From an uncultured Lachnospiraceae bacterium (GTDB lineage: Bacteria; Bacillota; Clostridia; Lachnospirales; Lachnospiraceae): a DNA stretch of 64,000 nucleotides. Of the stretch, positions 16,534-24,933 are shown one piece after another; within the stretch, counting starts at the first letter, position 1, and every line of letters starts with the position of its first letter. The stretch is from NCBI GenBank assembly GCA_910579735.1, contig CAJTUZ010000001.1, forward strand, positions 186,001 through 250,000. Reading direction: 5' to 3'. Both the position numbers and the translations under genes were made by a program. The notes under the pieces are model-generated. The model was given only the letters and a program-made list of their open reading frames with translations. It searched no databases and was not told where the DNA came from.

Positions 16534-17847
16534 ATGGATTCAGTCTGGATGGAAAATGTATCGCTGCCCCGGTTTGAGGCGTTAAGAGGAAATGCGGATA
16601 CGGATGTTTTAATCATCGGCGGCGGCATTACGGGCCTTTTGTGCGCTTATTTTCTGAAAGAGGCGGGTGTGGATTATATTCTGGCGGAAAGAACAGGAAT
16701 CTGTGCAGGAGTAACAAAGAATACGACTGCCAAGATCACTTCCCAGCATGGTCTTATTTATGCCGATCTTGTGAGAAAACAAGGAATAGAGAAGGCAGCC
16801 CTGTATTTGGAAGCCAATCAAAAGGCGCTGTCTATGTACCGTGCTCTCAGTTCCGAGATAGACTGTGATTTTGAAGAGAAATCTTCCTATGTCTATTCTC
16901 TGGATGATAGCAGGAAACTGGAAGAAGAGGTGGAGGCGCTGCAGCGGCTGCATTTTCCGGCGGAATTGGTGCAGACAGAAGAACTGCCGTTTCCGACTGC
17001 AGGCGCGGTTGCCTTTCCCGAACAGGCGCAGTTTCATCCGTTGAAATTTTTGGCCGGGATCGCAAAAGACTTAAATATCTATGAACATACCTTTGTAAAA
17101 GAGCTATCGGAGCATGAGGCTGTTACCGCAAACGGTCGTATTTCTTATAAAAGACTTATTTTTGCCACGCATTTTCCAATCGATAACAAGCATGGCTTGT
17201 ATTTTCTCAAAATGTATCAGCAGCGCTCTTATTGTATTGCCTTAAAAAATGCGGCGCAGATAAAGGGAATGTATGTGGATGGCTCCGGAAAGGGGTTGTC
17301 CTTTCGAAATTACGGTGATTTTCTGCTGCTTGGCGGCGGGGGTCACAGGACCGGGAAAAAGGGCGGGAACTGGCAGGAACTCCGGGAAACTGCAAAGAAA
17401 TATTATCCGGAAGCATCGGAAGAGTATGCCTGGGCAGCGCAGGACTGTATGACATTGGACGACATACCGTATATCGGAAAGTATTCTCCCGCAATGCCTG
17501 CGTGTTTTGCCGCCACAGGGTACAATAAATGGGGGATGACTTCTGCCATGACTGCAGCTATGCTGCTTGCGGATCTGATCATGGAAAAAGAAAATCCGTT
17601 TACGGCGGTTTTCGATCCGTCCAGAAGTATGCTGAAACCGCAATTGTTTTACAATGCCGCGGAAGCGGCGGCGGGACTGCTTTCTTTGACAACCAGAAGG
17701 TGTCCGCATCTTGGATGCGCTCTGAAATGGAATGAAGCGGAGCATTCCTGGGACTGTTCCTGTCACGGATCACGTTTCGATGAAGAGGGCGCACTGCTTG
17801 ATAATCCGGCGAATGGGGATTGGCGCAAAGAGAAGGCGAAGCGGTAA
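16534..17847 (+). CDS. FAD-dependent oxidoreductase with C-terminal Rieske [2Fe-2S] domain
   Basis: 437 residues. The N-terminal DAO-type FAD domain begins with DVLIIGGGITGLLCAYFL (about 24-41), followed by ERTGICAGVTKNTTAKITSQHG. The C-terminal Rieske domain supplies cluster ligands C390, H392, C408 and H411, with the disulfide cysteines C395 and C410 (CPHLGC and CSCHGSRF). Related proteins are annotated as glycine/D-amino-acid-type oxidoreductases, and the physiological substrate is unknown. The protein ends with an unusual basic tail (WRKEKAKR) soon after LLDNPANGD, slightly short of many relatives. A long palindromic element begins 13 bases after the stop, so the 3' end may have been altered by its insertion. 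GGGAG precedes the start. Confidence 0.88.
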   Translation: MDSVWMENVSLPRFEALRGNADTDVLIIGGGITGLLCAYFLKEAGVDYILAERTGICAGVTKNTTAKITSQHGLIYADLVRKQGIEKAALYLEANQKALSMYRALSSEIDCDFEEKSSYVYSLDDSRKLEEEVEALQRLHFPAELVQTEELPFPTAGAVAFPEQAQFHPLKFLAGIAKDLNIYEHTFVKELSEHEAVTANGRISYKRLIFATHFPIDNKHGLYFLKMYQQRSYCIALKNAAQIKGMYVDGSGKGLSFRNYGDFLLLGGGGHRTGKKGGNWQELRETAKKYYPEASEEYAWAAQDCMTLDDIPYIGKYSPAMPACFAATGYNKWGMTSAMTAAMLLADLIMEKENPFTAVFDPSRSMLKPQLFYNAAEAAAGLLSLTTRRCPHLGCALKWNEAEHSWDCSCHGSRFDEEGALLDNPANGDWRKEKAKR

Positions 17848-17860
17848 TGGTGAAGTGGTA

Positions 17861-18043
17861 ATGCTGAAGTTTTCAGGGAGGCTGCGGGGATATCATTCCT
17901 GCGAAGGCCCTTGAAAAACGCCGGCACTTAGTGAAAGGGACATTTATCGTCCCTTGAACTTAGTACCGCTGCGATTTTTCACGGAGCGGGAGCGTGCCGC
18001 CAAAGGAATGATATCCCCGCAGCCTCCCTGAAAACTTCACCAT
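17861..18043. repeat. 183-base near-perfect palindromic element
   Basis: The outer arms 17865-17899 and 18005-18039 are perfect 35-base inverted copies. Pairing continues 4 bases outward with one mismatch. Inside, GAAAAACGC pairs with GCGATTTTTC (one bulge), CGG with CCG, and AAGGGAC (17935-17941) with GTCCCTT (17949-17955) around a 7-base loop. The whole element can fold as one long hairpin. It fills most of the 301-base gap between the Rieske oxidoreductase and the response regulator and has no open reading frame of note. It may be a miniature inverted-repeat element or a structured RNA; neither is proven. Confidence 0.9.
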
Positions 18044-18148
18044 GATATTTGAAAAGGATGACTGTCGTAGAATATTGTAAGAGAGTGTGGTAGAATAACA
18101 ATATTGACCTCAAACGACATGGATTAGGGAAAAACGGAAGGAATCAGG

Positions 18149-18841
18149 ATGAACAGGAAAAAGAAAATACTGATCATAGAAGACGATGGCGATCTGGCGG
18201 CGATTACGGCGGATATGCTTATAAATTACGGATACGAGACGGCGGTCGCGGGAAGCTGTGATGAGGCATTTGCGATGTTAGGCAGGGAAACGTATCAATT
18301 GCTTCTTATGGATATTAATCTGCCGGATGGAAACGGCTTTGATGTCTGCATGGAACTGCGGCTTTTATCCAAAGTACCGGTCATTTTTGCCAGTGCAAGG
18401 ACGAGCGAGGATGATAAGGTCAGGGGACTTGACGTGGGCGGCGACGATTATCTGGCCAAACCTTATTCTTTAAGAGAGCTGCTTGCGCGGATCAATGCCC
18501 TGATGCGCAGGACTTATGGAGAGCAGGAGGATGCGCCTGTCTATGAATTCGGAAACGTCAGGGTGGATACTGCGGCGCGGACGGTGGTAAAAGATGGGGA
18601 GGAGATCAGACTGGCACTGCGGGAATACGATCTTTTGGTATATTTGTGCGCGCATCCGCATCAGGTGCTGCGTAAGGAAGAACTTCTGCGGGAAGTATGG
18701 GGCGTTTTTTCGGAAGCGGAAATCGCAACCGTGGCGGTACATATCAGATGGCTTCGGGAAAAACTGGAGAATGATCCTGCCGATCCGCAGTTTATCAGGA
18801 CCGTTTGGGGTATCGGGTATCAGTTTGGAGAAGATAAATGA
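18149..18841 (+). CDS. OmpR/PhoB-family response regulator
   Basis: 230 residues: a receiver domain (5-120) with acidic pocket EDD (11-13), phosphoacceptor D55 (LLMDINLPDGNG) and K104-region KPY, then a winged-helix DNA-binding domain (130-228) ending TVWGIGYQF. It pairs with the kinase whose start overlaps its stop by 4 bases. With the ABC transporter genes that follow, this matches regulatory cassettes of the BceRS or peptide-sensing type. A TGG-TAGAAT extended -10 at 18088-18096 is a possible promoter. The likely target is the operator-like repeat at 20017-20034. Confidence 0.93.
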   Translation: MNRKKKILIIEDDGDLAAITADMLINYGYETAVAGSCDEAFAMLGRETYQLLLMDINLPDGNGFDVCMELRLLSKVPVIFASARTSEDDKVRGLDVGGDDYLAKPYSLRELLARINALMRRTYGEQEDAPVYEFGNVRVDTAARTVVKDGEEIRLALREYDLLVYLCAHPHQVLRKEELLREVWGVFSEAEIATVAVHIRWLREKLENDPADPQFIRTVWGIGYQFGEDK

Positions 18842-20007
18842 AAAAACAATATATAAGAACCGTTTTTCTGTTTTTGGTATTTTTGTTCCTTTTTGCGTTT
18901 GGCGGCATCCGGATGTTGGGAAAAGAACGCAGGGAGGTGAAAACGGGGACGGATAATGCGCTTGTCCTGCTAAACGAAATAGAGCAGCTTATGCCGGAAG
19001 AAAAAGATCCCGCACGGGAGCAGATCATACAGGAGAAAACGTCGCTGTTGAAAGAAACGCTGCGGCTGGAGACGACGGAGGAACAGATTGATAAAGAAAA
19101 ACGATTTTTGCTCTGTTTCGTATGCCTTGTCGGCCTCTTTTTACTGTTCGTGTTTTGGTTTCTTTATGATAAGATCCTGCGGCCCTTTGACAAACTGGAA
19201 GTTTATGCGGAGCGGATCGCCCAAGGAGATCTGGATGTTTCGCTTGCCTATGAGAGGACGAATTTCTTCGGCGCGTTTACCTGGGCCTTTGATCATATGC
19301 GCGGGGAAATCATAACGGCGAGGAAGAACGAGGCACAGGCAGTAACGGAAAACAAGACGATTATTGCAGCGCTTTCTCACGATATCAAGACGCCGCTCGC
19401 ATCGATCAGGGCCTATGCGGAAGGTCTGGAAGCCAATCTGGAGGCGGATTATGAAGCAAGAGAGCGATATCTTCGTGTGATCATGAAAAAATGTGACGAA
19501 GTATCCCGGCTGGTAAATGATCTTGTCCTGCATTCGCTTTCCGAACTGGAACGTCTGGAGATCAGGGAGCAGGCAGTAAATATGCGCGTGTTTCTGCAGG
19601 AGACGATACAGGATTATGCCGGTCTGTCCATAACCTTGCAGGAACCTGTGCCGGAAGCCGTGCTGTCCGTGGATCGGAAGCGGCTGTCGCAGGCGCTTTT
19701 TAACATCCTGGAAAATGCGGGAAAATATGCGCCGGGGAGCAGGATCGATGTCTGGGCGTCGGCAGAAGGCGGCCGCTATGAGATGCATATACGAGATTAC
19801 GGAAACGGTATCTGTCCGGAAGACATGCCTTTTGTGAAGCGGAAATTCTATCGGGGGAAAAATGCAGAAGAAAAGACGGGATCGGGACTCGGGCTATATA
19901 TCGTGGACTACATCATGGAGAAAATGGGCGGCGGACTGGAGTTATCCAATCATGCCGATGGACTGGAGGCCTGTCTTTGGTTAGACAGTGGAAAAAATAA
20001 CGGCTGA
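18838..20007 (+). CDS. Membrane sensor histidine kinase
   Basis: 389 residues with two membrane spans (about 7-26 and 90-110) enclosing a short 60-residue extracytoplasmic loop, a HAMP-like segment (111-165), a HisKA dimerisation domain with phospho-acceptor H181 (ALSHDIKTPLASI), and a HATPase domain with N-box (NILENAGKYA), DYGNG and GSGLGLYIV. The short sensor loop is larger than in true BceS kinases, which have almost none, so the ligand sensed is unknown. The start overlaps the regulator stop (ATGA), indicating translational coupling. Confidence 0.93.
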   Translation: MKKQYIRTVFLFLVFLFLFAFGGIRMLGKERREVKTGTDNALVLLNEIEQLMPEEKDPAREQIIQEKTSLLKETLRLETTEEQIDKEKRFLLCFVCLVGLFLLFVFWFLYDKILRPFDKLEVYAERIAQGDLDVSLAYERTNFFGAFTWAFDHMRGEIITARKNEAQAVTENKTIIAALSHDIKTPLASIRAYAEGLEANLEADYEARERYLRVIMKKCDEVSRLVNDLVLHSLSELERLEIREQAVNMRVFLQETIQDYAGLSITLQEPVPEAVLSVDRKRLSQALFNILENAGKYAPGSRIDVWASAEGGRYEMHIRDYGNGICPEDMPFVKRKFYRGKNAEEKTGSGLGLYIVDYIMEKMGGGLELSNHADGLEACLWLDSGKNNG

Positions 20008-20016
20008 CCCTGTTTT

Positions 20017-20034
20017 TTCTTAAAGACTTCTTAA
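20017..20034 (+). promoter_or_regulatory. Candidate response-regulator operator upstream of the ABC genes
   Basis: TTCTTAA occurs twice (20017-20023 and 20028-20034) with an 11-base period, the helical spacing used by OmpR/PhoB-family regulators. It lies 126 bases before the ABC ATPase start and follows the kinase gene. Binding by the neighbouring regulator is inferred. Confidence 0.5.
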
Positions 20035-20159
20035 TAATTATTCTGCTAAGCTATCCATAAAGGCGGAAACGGACAGAACGACAATCTGCCTGTTCCCGCT
20101 TTTTGCTTTGACAGTCATTTATCTGCAGAAAAATCAGGAAAAGAGAGGAAAAACAAAGT

Positions 20160-20927
20160 ATGAATCGAAATAAAGTGATCATGAAAGCGACGGGTTTATG
20201 CAAGAGCTTTGCCAATAACGGCGGACAGAATCATGTGCTGAATATGATCGATCTGGAAATTTATGATGGCGATTTTACGGTCATCATGGGTTCGTCGGGA
20301 GCAGGCAAATCCACGCTGCTCTATGCGTTAAGCGGCATGGATAAGCCGACGGGGGGCGAAGTGCGTTATAAGGATGCGGTGATCAGCAGCCTGAAGGAGA
20401 AAAAAATGGCGCCGTATCGGATCAGGGAGTTTGGTTTCGTTTTTCAGCAGGCGCATCTTGTCAGCAATCTGACGTTATTTGAGAATGTAGCCGTGACCGG
20501 ATATCTGGACAGACAAATGCGTGAGAAAGAAGTGCGGGAACGGGCTAAGATGCTGTTAGAGAGCATGAATGTAGAGGATGCGGCAGACAGACTGCCGTCG
20601 CAGGTATCGGGCGGAGAGGCGCAGCGGGCGGCTATTGCAAGAGCCATGATGAATACGCCCGGCATGATCTTTGCAGACGAACCGACCGGGGCGCTGAACA
20701 AAAAGAACACGCAGGAAGTGCTGGATATTTTGACGCGGATCAATGAAAACGGGCAGAATATCCTCATGGTAACGCATGATATCAAGGCGGCCATTCGTGC
20801 GACGCGGCTCCTGTATCTGGAGGACGGCAGAGTGACAGGAGAAATGCCCATGGCGCCGTATCGCAGCGAGGATGCCAAAAGCAGAGAAAAGCAGGTGAAC
20901 GCATGGCTTTCATCCATGGAATGGTAA
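20160..20927 (+). CDS. ABC transporter ATP-binding protein (MacB/BceA-like)
   Basis: 255 residues with Walker A GSSGAGKST (44-52), Q-loop FGFVFQQAH, signature VSGGEAQRAAIARAMM, Walker B MIFADEPTGAL and H-loop MVTHD. The ALN after the Walker B aspartate-glutamate pair is typical of the LolD/MacB/BceA group that drives FtsX-type permeases. It is preceded by GAGAGG and followed 24 bases later by its permease. Likely function is mechanotransmission, extrusion or antimicrobial-peptide handling rather than nutrient uptake. Expression is probably under the upstream two-component pair. Confidence 0.93.
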   Translation: MNRNKVIMKATGLCKSFANNGGQNHVLNMIDLEIYDGDFTVIMGSSGAGKSTLLYALSGMDKPTGGEVRYKDAVISSLKEKKMAPYRIREFGFVFQQAHLVSNLTLFENVAVTGYLDRQMREKEVRERAKMLLESMNVEDAADRLPSQVSGGEAQRAAIARAMMNTPGMIFADEPTGALNKKNTQEVLDILTRINENGQNILMVTHDIKAAIRATRLLYLEDGRVTGEMPMAPYRSEDAKSREKQVNAWLSSMEW

Positions 20928-20951
20928 AGCTGTCAAAAGGGAGGGAAGGAT

Positions 20952-23333
20952 ATGAAATATGTAACGCTGTTAAAAGCGAATATCAAAAGCCAGAAGAGCA
21001 GTTTTATCGGAATTCTAACGCTTGTCTTTATCATTACGATATCGATGCTTGCGGTCATTTCGCTTTGGATGAATGCGAATGCCTATGAAAACGAACAGAT
21101 AGACAGGCTTGGATACGGAGATATCACGTACTGGATCAGTGAGATTCCCGACAGAGACAGCCTGCTTACGCAGATTGGCAATATGGAAGAAGTTGAAAAA
21201 GCAACCGCAGAGGATGTTCTTTTTTTCGATGAATATCATATTTACAACAGTGCAGATGCAGAAAATAAAGCGCATTCGGGAAAAGATGTCCTGCATATGC
21301 ATGTATGGACAAAGGAGAGCGGCTATTATATTTATCATGATAATCTGACGGGAATTAATGAGGATGCGGAAGAACTTGCAGATGGAGAAGTATATGTGTC
21401 TCCGGCTTTTGCGTCGCTTTATGAGGCCCATATCGGAGATGAGGTGGAAGTTGGTATTGAGGAAGGGAAAGAAACGTTTCGTTACACGATAAAGGGTTTT
21501 TATGAAGACCCGGTCGCAGGCAGCGCCCTTATGGGAATGAAGCGTGTGCTGCTGACGGAAAACGATATCAGACGGCTGGAAGAAATGATTCATGCGGCAG
21601 GAGAAAATGCTTTGGCGGAAGTTGGCAGCGCCATTCATCTGTATAAAAAAACGGACAGCGGCGTAAAGCTTACGGATTTACAGGAAGCATTGGGTAAAAA
21701 GACGAATCTTTTGCAAATGTCCGGATTTTCTTACTCAAAATCTACGATTACCGGGTTTATGCTGATCTTACAGAATATTTTTTCGGGTTTTCTGATTGTA
21801 TTTGTTCTGGTACTGATGATCGTTGCGCTGCTTATTGTCGGACACAGTATCAGCAGCAGTATCGAGCAGGATTATGTGGATATGGGGATTTTAAAAGCGC
21901 TTGGATATACCCGGACGGATCTGCGGGTCGTGCAGTCACTGCAATATCTTACGGCTGTTCTTGGCGGTATGCTGCCCGGCATCCCGATTTCTGCGGCAGT
22001 CGTAAAAGGGATCGACAAAGTGACGGTTACCGTAGTCGGCATTCTGATACCGGCGAATCTGCCGGTTGGAGCCAGTCTGCTTTCTTTGGGAATCATCATC
22101 GCCGTTATTATGGGTTTTGTTTTTTTTAAGACCGCTAAGATCGGCAGGATCACCCCGATCAGGGCAATCCGGGGCGGTGCGGAAGATGTTTATTTTAAGA
22201 GCAGAATGACGGCACAGATTCATAAAACGAACTTGAGTTTTTTCCTTGCCTACAGACAGCTTGTTTCCGGGAAGAAACAGTATATCAGCGCATGTTTTGT
22301 AACGGCGCTCCTGGTCTTTTTCTTTTCTCTGACGGTCAGGCTGGATGCATGGATCGGGCCGGATGGAAAGGGACTTATGGATTCTTTTGCCTGCGCGCGC
22401 TATGATCTGGGGATCTGCTATGAAGAGAAGGATATCCGCAGGGAAGTGGAAGCCTTGTTAGAGGAACGGGGGCATATTACGGCCTCCTATCAATATAAAT
22501 TGAGCAGGGGATTTCTGAACCGGAAGGAATACCTGATGAATGTCATTTCCGCGCCGGAGTATTACAATATACTGGAGGGAAGGACCTGTATTTATGAGAA
22601 TGAGCTGGTGCTGACGCAGCTTGCGGCAGACGAGCTCGGCATCGGGATCGGGGATGACGTAAAGCTTGGCATCGGAGATAAGGAGAAGGAATTTATTATC
22701 AGCGGCATTTATCAGTGCACCAACGATATGGGTTCTAATTTCGGAGTGACAAAAGAGGGTTATGAGAGCTTTTATGATGAGGAAATAGACGAATTTTCTT
22801 ATTACATGTTTTATCTGCTTGCAGATCCTTCCGGACTGGACGAACTCAAGGAAGCGCTTATGGATACTTATGCAGAGCAGCTCATACTGGATGACAGCAG
22901 CTGGTCAGGGGCAGATGCAATCCTTACCGTCATTTCCATATTGATGATCTTCATGTTTGGAATCATCGTTATTTTCATACTGGTCACGGTATCGCTTACG
23001 GGGAGTAAGATCCTGTATAAAGAGCAGCATGATCTGGGAATATACAAGGCGATTGGATTTGTTTCCGGGAAGCTCCGGCTTGCATTCGCGCTTCGGTTCG
23101 GGATGGTGTCTGCGGCCGGTTCGGCTTTGGGGATCGTGCTCAGTGCGTATTTGACGGATCCGCTTGCGAATGTTATTTTGCGTGTCTGCGGGGTCAGTCA
23201 CTTTTCATCCGAGCTAAGTATGTTTCGGATGTTTATGCCGGCTGTCGTGGTGACGGTGCTGTTTCTTGTTTTTGCCTATCTGGCGGCGGGCAGGGTGAAA
23301 AAGGTGGAGCCGGGAATCCTGATCGTGGAATAG
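20952..23333 (+). CDS. FtsX-family ABC permease
   Basis: 793 residues with two FtsX-like modules. A first membrane span (about 17-37) precedes a large extracytoplasmic domain (40-275), then three spans (280-400). A second half follows with a similar plan, a span near 450, an extracytoplasmic domain (480-650) and three spans at the C-terminus (655-785). The domain pattern matches the efflux-type permeases that partner LolD/MacB-like ATPases. A good AGGGAGGGAAGG site precedes the start. The substrate cannot be named. Confidence 0.9.
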   Translation: MKYVTLLKANIKSQKSSFIGILTLVFIITISMLAVISLWMNANAYENEQIDRLGYGDITYWISEIPDRDSLLTQIGNMEEVEKATAEDVLFFDEYHIYNSADAENKAHSGKDVLHMHVWTKESGYYIYHDNLTGINEDAEELADGEVYVSPAFASLYEAHIGDEVEVGIEEGKETFRYTIKGFYEDPVAGSALMGMKRVLLTENDIRRLEEMIHAAGENALAEVGSAIHLYKKTDSGVKLTDLQEALGKKTNLLQMSGFSYSKSTITGFMLILQNIFSGFLIVFVLVLMIVALLIVGHSISSSIEQDYVDMGILKALGYTRTDLRVVQSLQYLTAVLGGMLPGIPISAAVVKGIDKVTVTVVGILIPANLPVGASLLSLGIIIAVIMGFVFFKTAKIGRITPIRAIRGGAEDVYFKSRMTAQIHKTNLSFFLAYRQLVSGKKQYISACFVTALLVFFFSLTVRLDAWIGPDGKGLMDSFACARYDLGICYEEKDIRREVEALLEERGHITASYQYKLSRGFLNRKEYLMNVISAPEYYNILEGRTCIYENELVLTQLAADELGIGIGDDVKLGIGDKEKEFIISGIYQCTNDMGSNFGVTKEGYESFYDEEIDEFSYYMFYLLADPSGLDELKEALMDTYAEQLILDDSSWSGADAILTVISILMIFMFGIIVIFILVTVSLTGSKILYKEQHDLGIYKAIGFVSGKLRLAFALRFGMVSAAGSALGIVLSAYLTDPLANVILRVCGVSHFSSELSMFRMFMPAVVVTVLFLVFAYLAAGRVKKVEPGILIVE

Positions 23334-23393
23334 AAACAGACGGACTTTATTGACGGATAGTCCCTGTATTTTTCATTCTGTTTGGATTATATG

Positions 23394-23456
23394 TTGACCG
23401 ACGGTCGAATAAGTGTTACTCTATGTGTAACATATATTCGACCGTCGGTCATTTTT
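23394..23456. promoter_or_regulatory. Inverted-repeat operator, possible TetR-type, with embedded promoter or terminator
   Basis: A perfect 16-base inverted repeat (23396-23411 with 23435-23450) surrounds a smaller GTTAC/GTAAC repeat. Each arm contains GACCG-N-CGGTC, itself a palindrome of the kind bound by TetR-family repressors. TTGACC at 23394 with TACTCT 17 bases on could be a promoter overlapped by the first box. The same hairpin is followed by six T (23452-23457), so it could also end the upstream ABC transcript. Both readings fit the sequence. Confidence 0.55.
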
Positions 23457-23499
23457 TGTCAAAAAATGACTGCCGGAAAGGCAAGAGGGAGGAAAGAAA

Positions 23500-23856
23500 A
23501 TGACATATGCAGAATTTTTTGCTCAGGTAAAAGGACAGTTTATGGAGGCGGATGTCAGTGACGTAACGGAACATCTGGCTTATCAGTTTAATATTACCGG
23601 AGAAGCGGAAGGCATCTTTTATGTAGAAGTAAAGGAAGGAAAGCTGTACGTAGAGCCTTATGAGTATTTTGACAGAGACGCGATGTTTACGGCCAAGGCG
23701 GAAACGCTGATGAAGATTGCTTCGGGAGAACAGGACCCGATCCTGGCGGTCACTCTGCAGAAACTGAAGGTAGAGGGTAATATTGATAAAGCGTTGAAAT
23801 TAAAGGATCTGATCGAGAGCAAAAAGAAGAGCGCCAAAAAGGGCGGTAAGAAATAA
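23500..23856 (+). CDS. SCP2-like sterol/lipid-binding domain protein
   Basis: 118 residues that match the SCP2 sterol-transfer fold in length and pattern: an N-terminal helix (AEFFAQVKGQF), strands with FNITGEAEGIFYVEV, DAMFTAKAETLMKIASGEQDP, and the VEGNIDKALKL helix, ending in a lysine-rich tail (KKKSAKKGGKK). Bacterial SCP2-like proteins bind acyl or other lipid ligands. It is the first gene after the inverted-repeat operator and precedes a hydrolase and a condensation/ACP/ligase set, suggesting it may carry a lipid in that pathway. GGGAGG precedes the start. Confidence 0.8.
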   Translation: MTYAEFFAQVKGQFMEADVSDVTEHLAYQFNITGEAEGIFYVEVKEGKLYVEPYEYFDRDAMFTAKAETLMKIASGEQDPILAVTLQKLKVEGNIDKALKLKDLIESKKKSAKKGGKK

Positions 23857-23902
23857 CGACGAAAAGAAATAAGAAAAGTCGGCGGCAGAACGGGGGAGCA
23901 GC

Positions 23903-24856
23903 ATGAAAAAAGCAGTCAAAGGGGCCGTGGCGGCAATCGGTGCGGTAAGTGCGATCGCGCTGGGACAGATAGCGGAAGCGGCATATTTCTACAGACGGAC
24001 GATGAAACGAAACAACGCCAAAGTAGAGCGTACGATGAAAATGGCGGGAACGGACTGGAGCCAGTATATGGATTTCATTGGGGAGCGGAAGGAAGCGCTG
24101 TTGGCAAAACCCAGAGAAGATATTTACTGCCGGTCCGAAGATGGTTTGAAACTGCATGCCACGTATATTAAGGGGAAAGGAAAAGATAAGCTTGTGATAT
24201 GCTTTCACGGCTATACGAGCGAGGGTATGAAAGATTACATCGGCCTTTCCGGTTATTATTTGGAGCGCGGCTACAGCATGCTTCTGGTAGATGAAAGAGC
24301 GCATGGAGAGAGCGAAGGAAACTATATCGGCTTCGGCTGTCTGGACAGACAGGATGCGCTTCTTTGGATCGCATGGGCAGTCAGAGAATGCGGTGAGGAC
24401 GTAAAGATCCTGTTACACGGCACTTCTATGGGCGGCGCTGCGGTACTGATGGCAAGCGGCCTGAAACTGCCCGCACAGGTGAAAGGCATTATTTCGGACT
24501 GCGGATTTACTTCCCCGAAATACGTATTTACGCATGTACTGCATTCCATGTACCATCTGCCGGCTTTTCCGGTCATACAGATTGCAGATTATGTAAACCG
24601 AAAAAAGGCAGGATACGGTATGGACGAATGCAATGCGGCAAGAGAAGTAAAGAAGGCTGCTGTGCCGATCCTGTTGATCCATGGGGATGCCGATACCTTT
24701 GTACCATGCAGCATGTGTGAAGAAATTTATGCAAACTGCGCCTCTCCGAAGCGGAAGGTGATCATAAAAGGCGCCGCACATGCGGAAAGTTATTATAAAG
24801 ATACGGCCGCCTATGAAAAGGCGCTGGATGAATTTACACAAGAACTGGCGTTATAA
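23903..24856 (+). CDS. Alpha/beta hydrolase with N-terminal membrane anchor
   Basis: 317 residues. A hydrophobic N-terminus (about 5-27) probably anchors it in the membrane. The catalytic set is S175 in GTSMGG, D264 in GDADTFVP and H293 in AAHAES, with the oxyanion region FHGYTSEG (101-108). This is the pattern of family S9-like or BAAT/prolyl-oligopeptidase-like serine hydrolases of Firmicutes. In this context it could act as a thioesterase or release enzyme for the ACP-bound product, but that is inference from position only. GGGGGAG lies just upstream of the start. Confidence 0.85.
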   Translation: MKKAVKGAVAAIGAVSAIALGQIAEAAYFYRRTMKRNNAKVERTMKMAGTDWSQYMDFIGERKEALLAKPREDIYCRSEDGLKLHATYIKGKGKDKLVICFHGYTSEGMKDYIGLSGYYLERGYSMLLVDERAHGESEGNYIGFGCLDRQDALLWIAWAVRECGEDVKILLHGTSMGGAAVLMASGLKLPAQVKGIISDCGFTSPKYVFTHVLHSMYHLPAFPVIQIADYVNRKKAGYGMDECNAAREVKKAAVPILLIHGDADTFVPCSMCEEIYANCASPKRKVIIKGAAHAESYYKDTAAYEKALDEFTQELAL

Positions 24857-24933
24857 ATAAAAGGAAGGCTTTAACCTGGCATTCCGGTTGATTTTGTTGA
24901 AAATAAGACAGAAGAAAGGAATAGGTATCTTCT

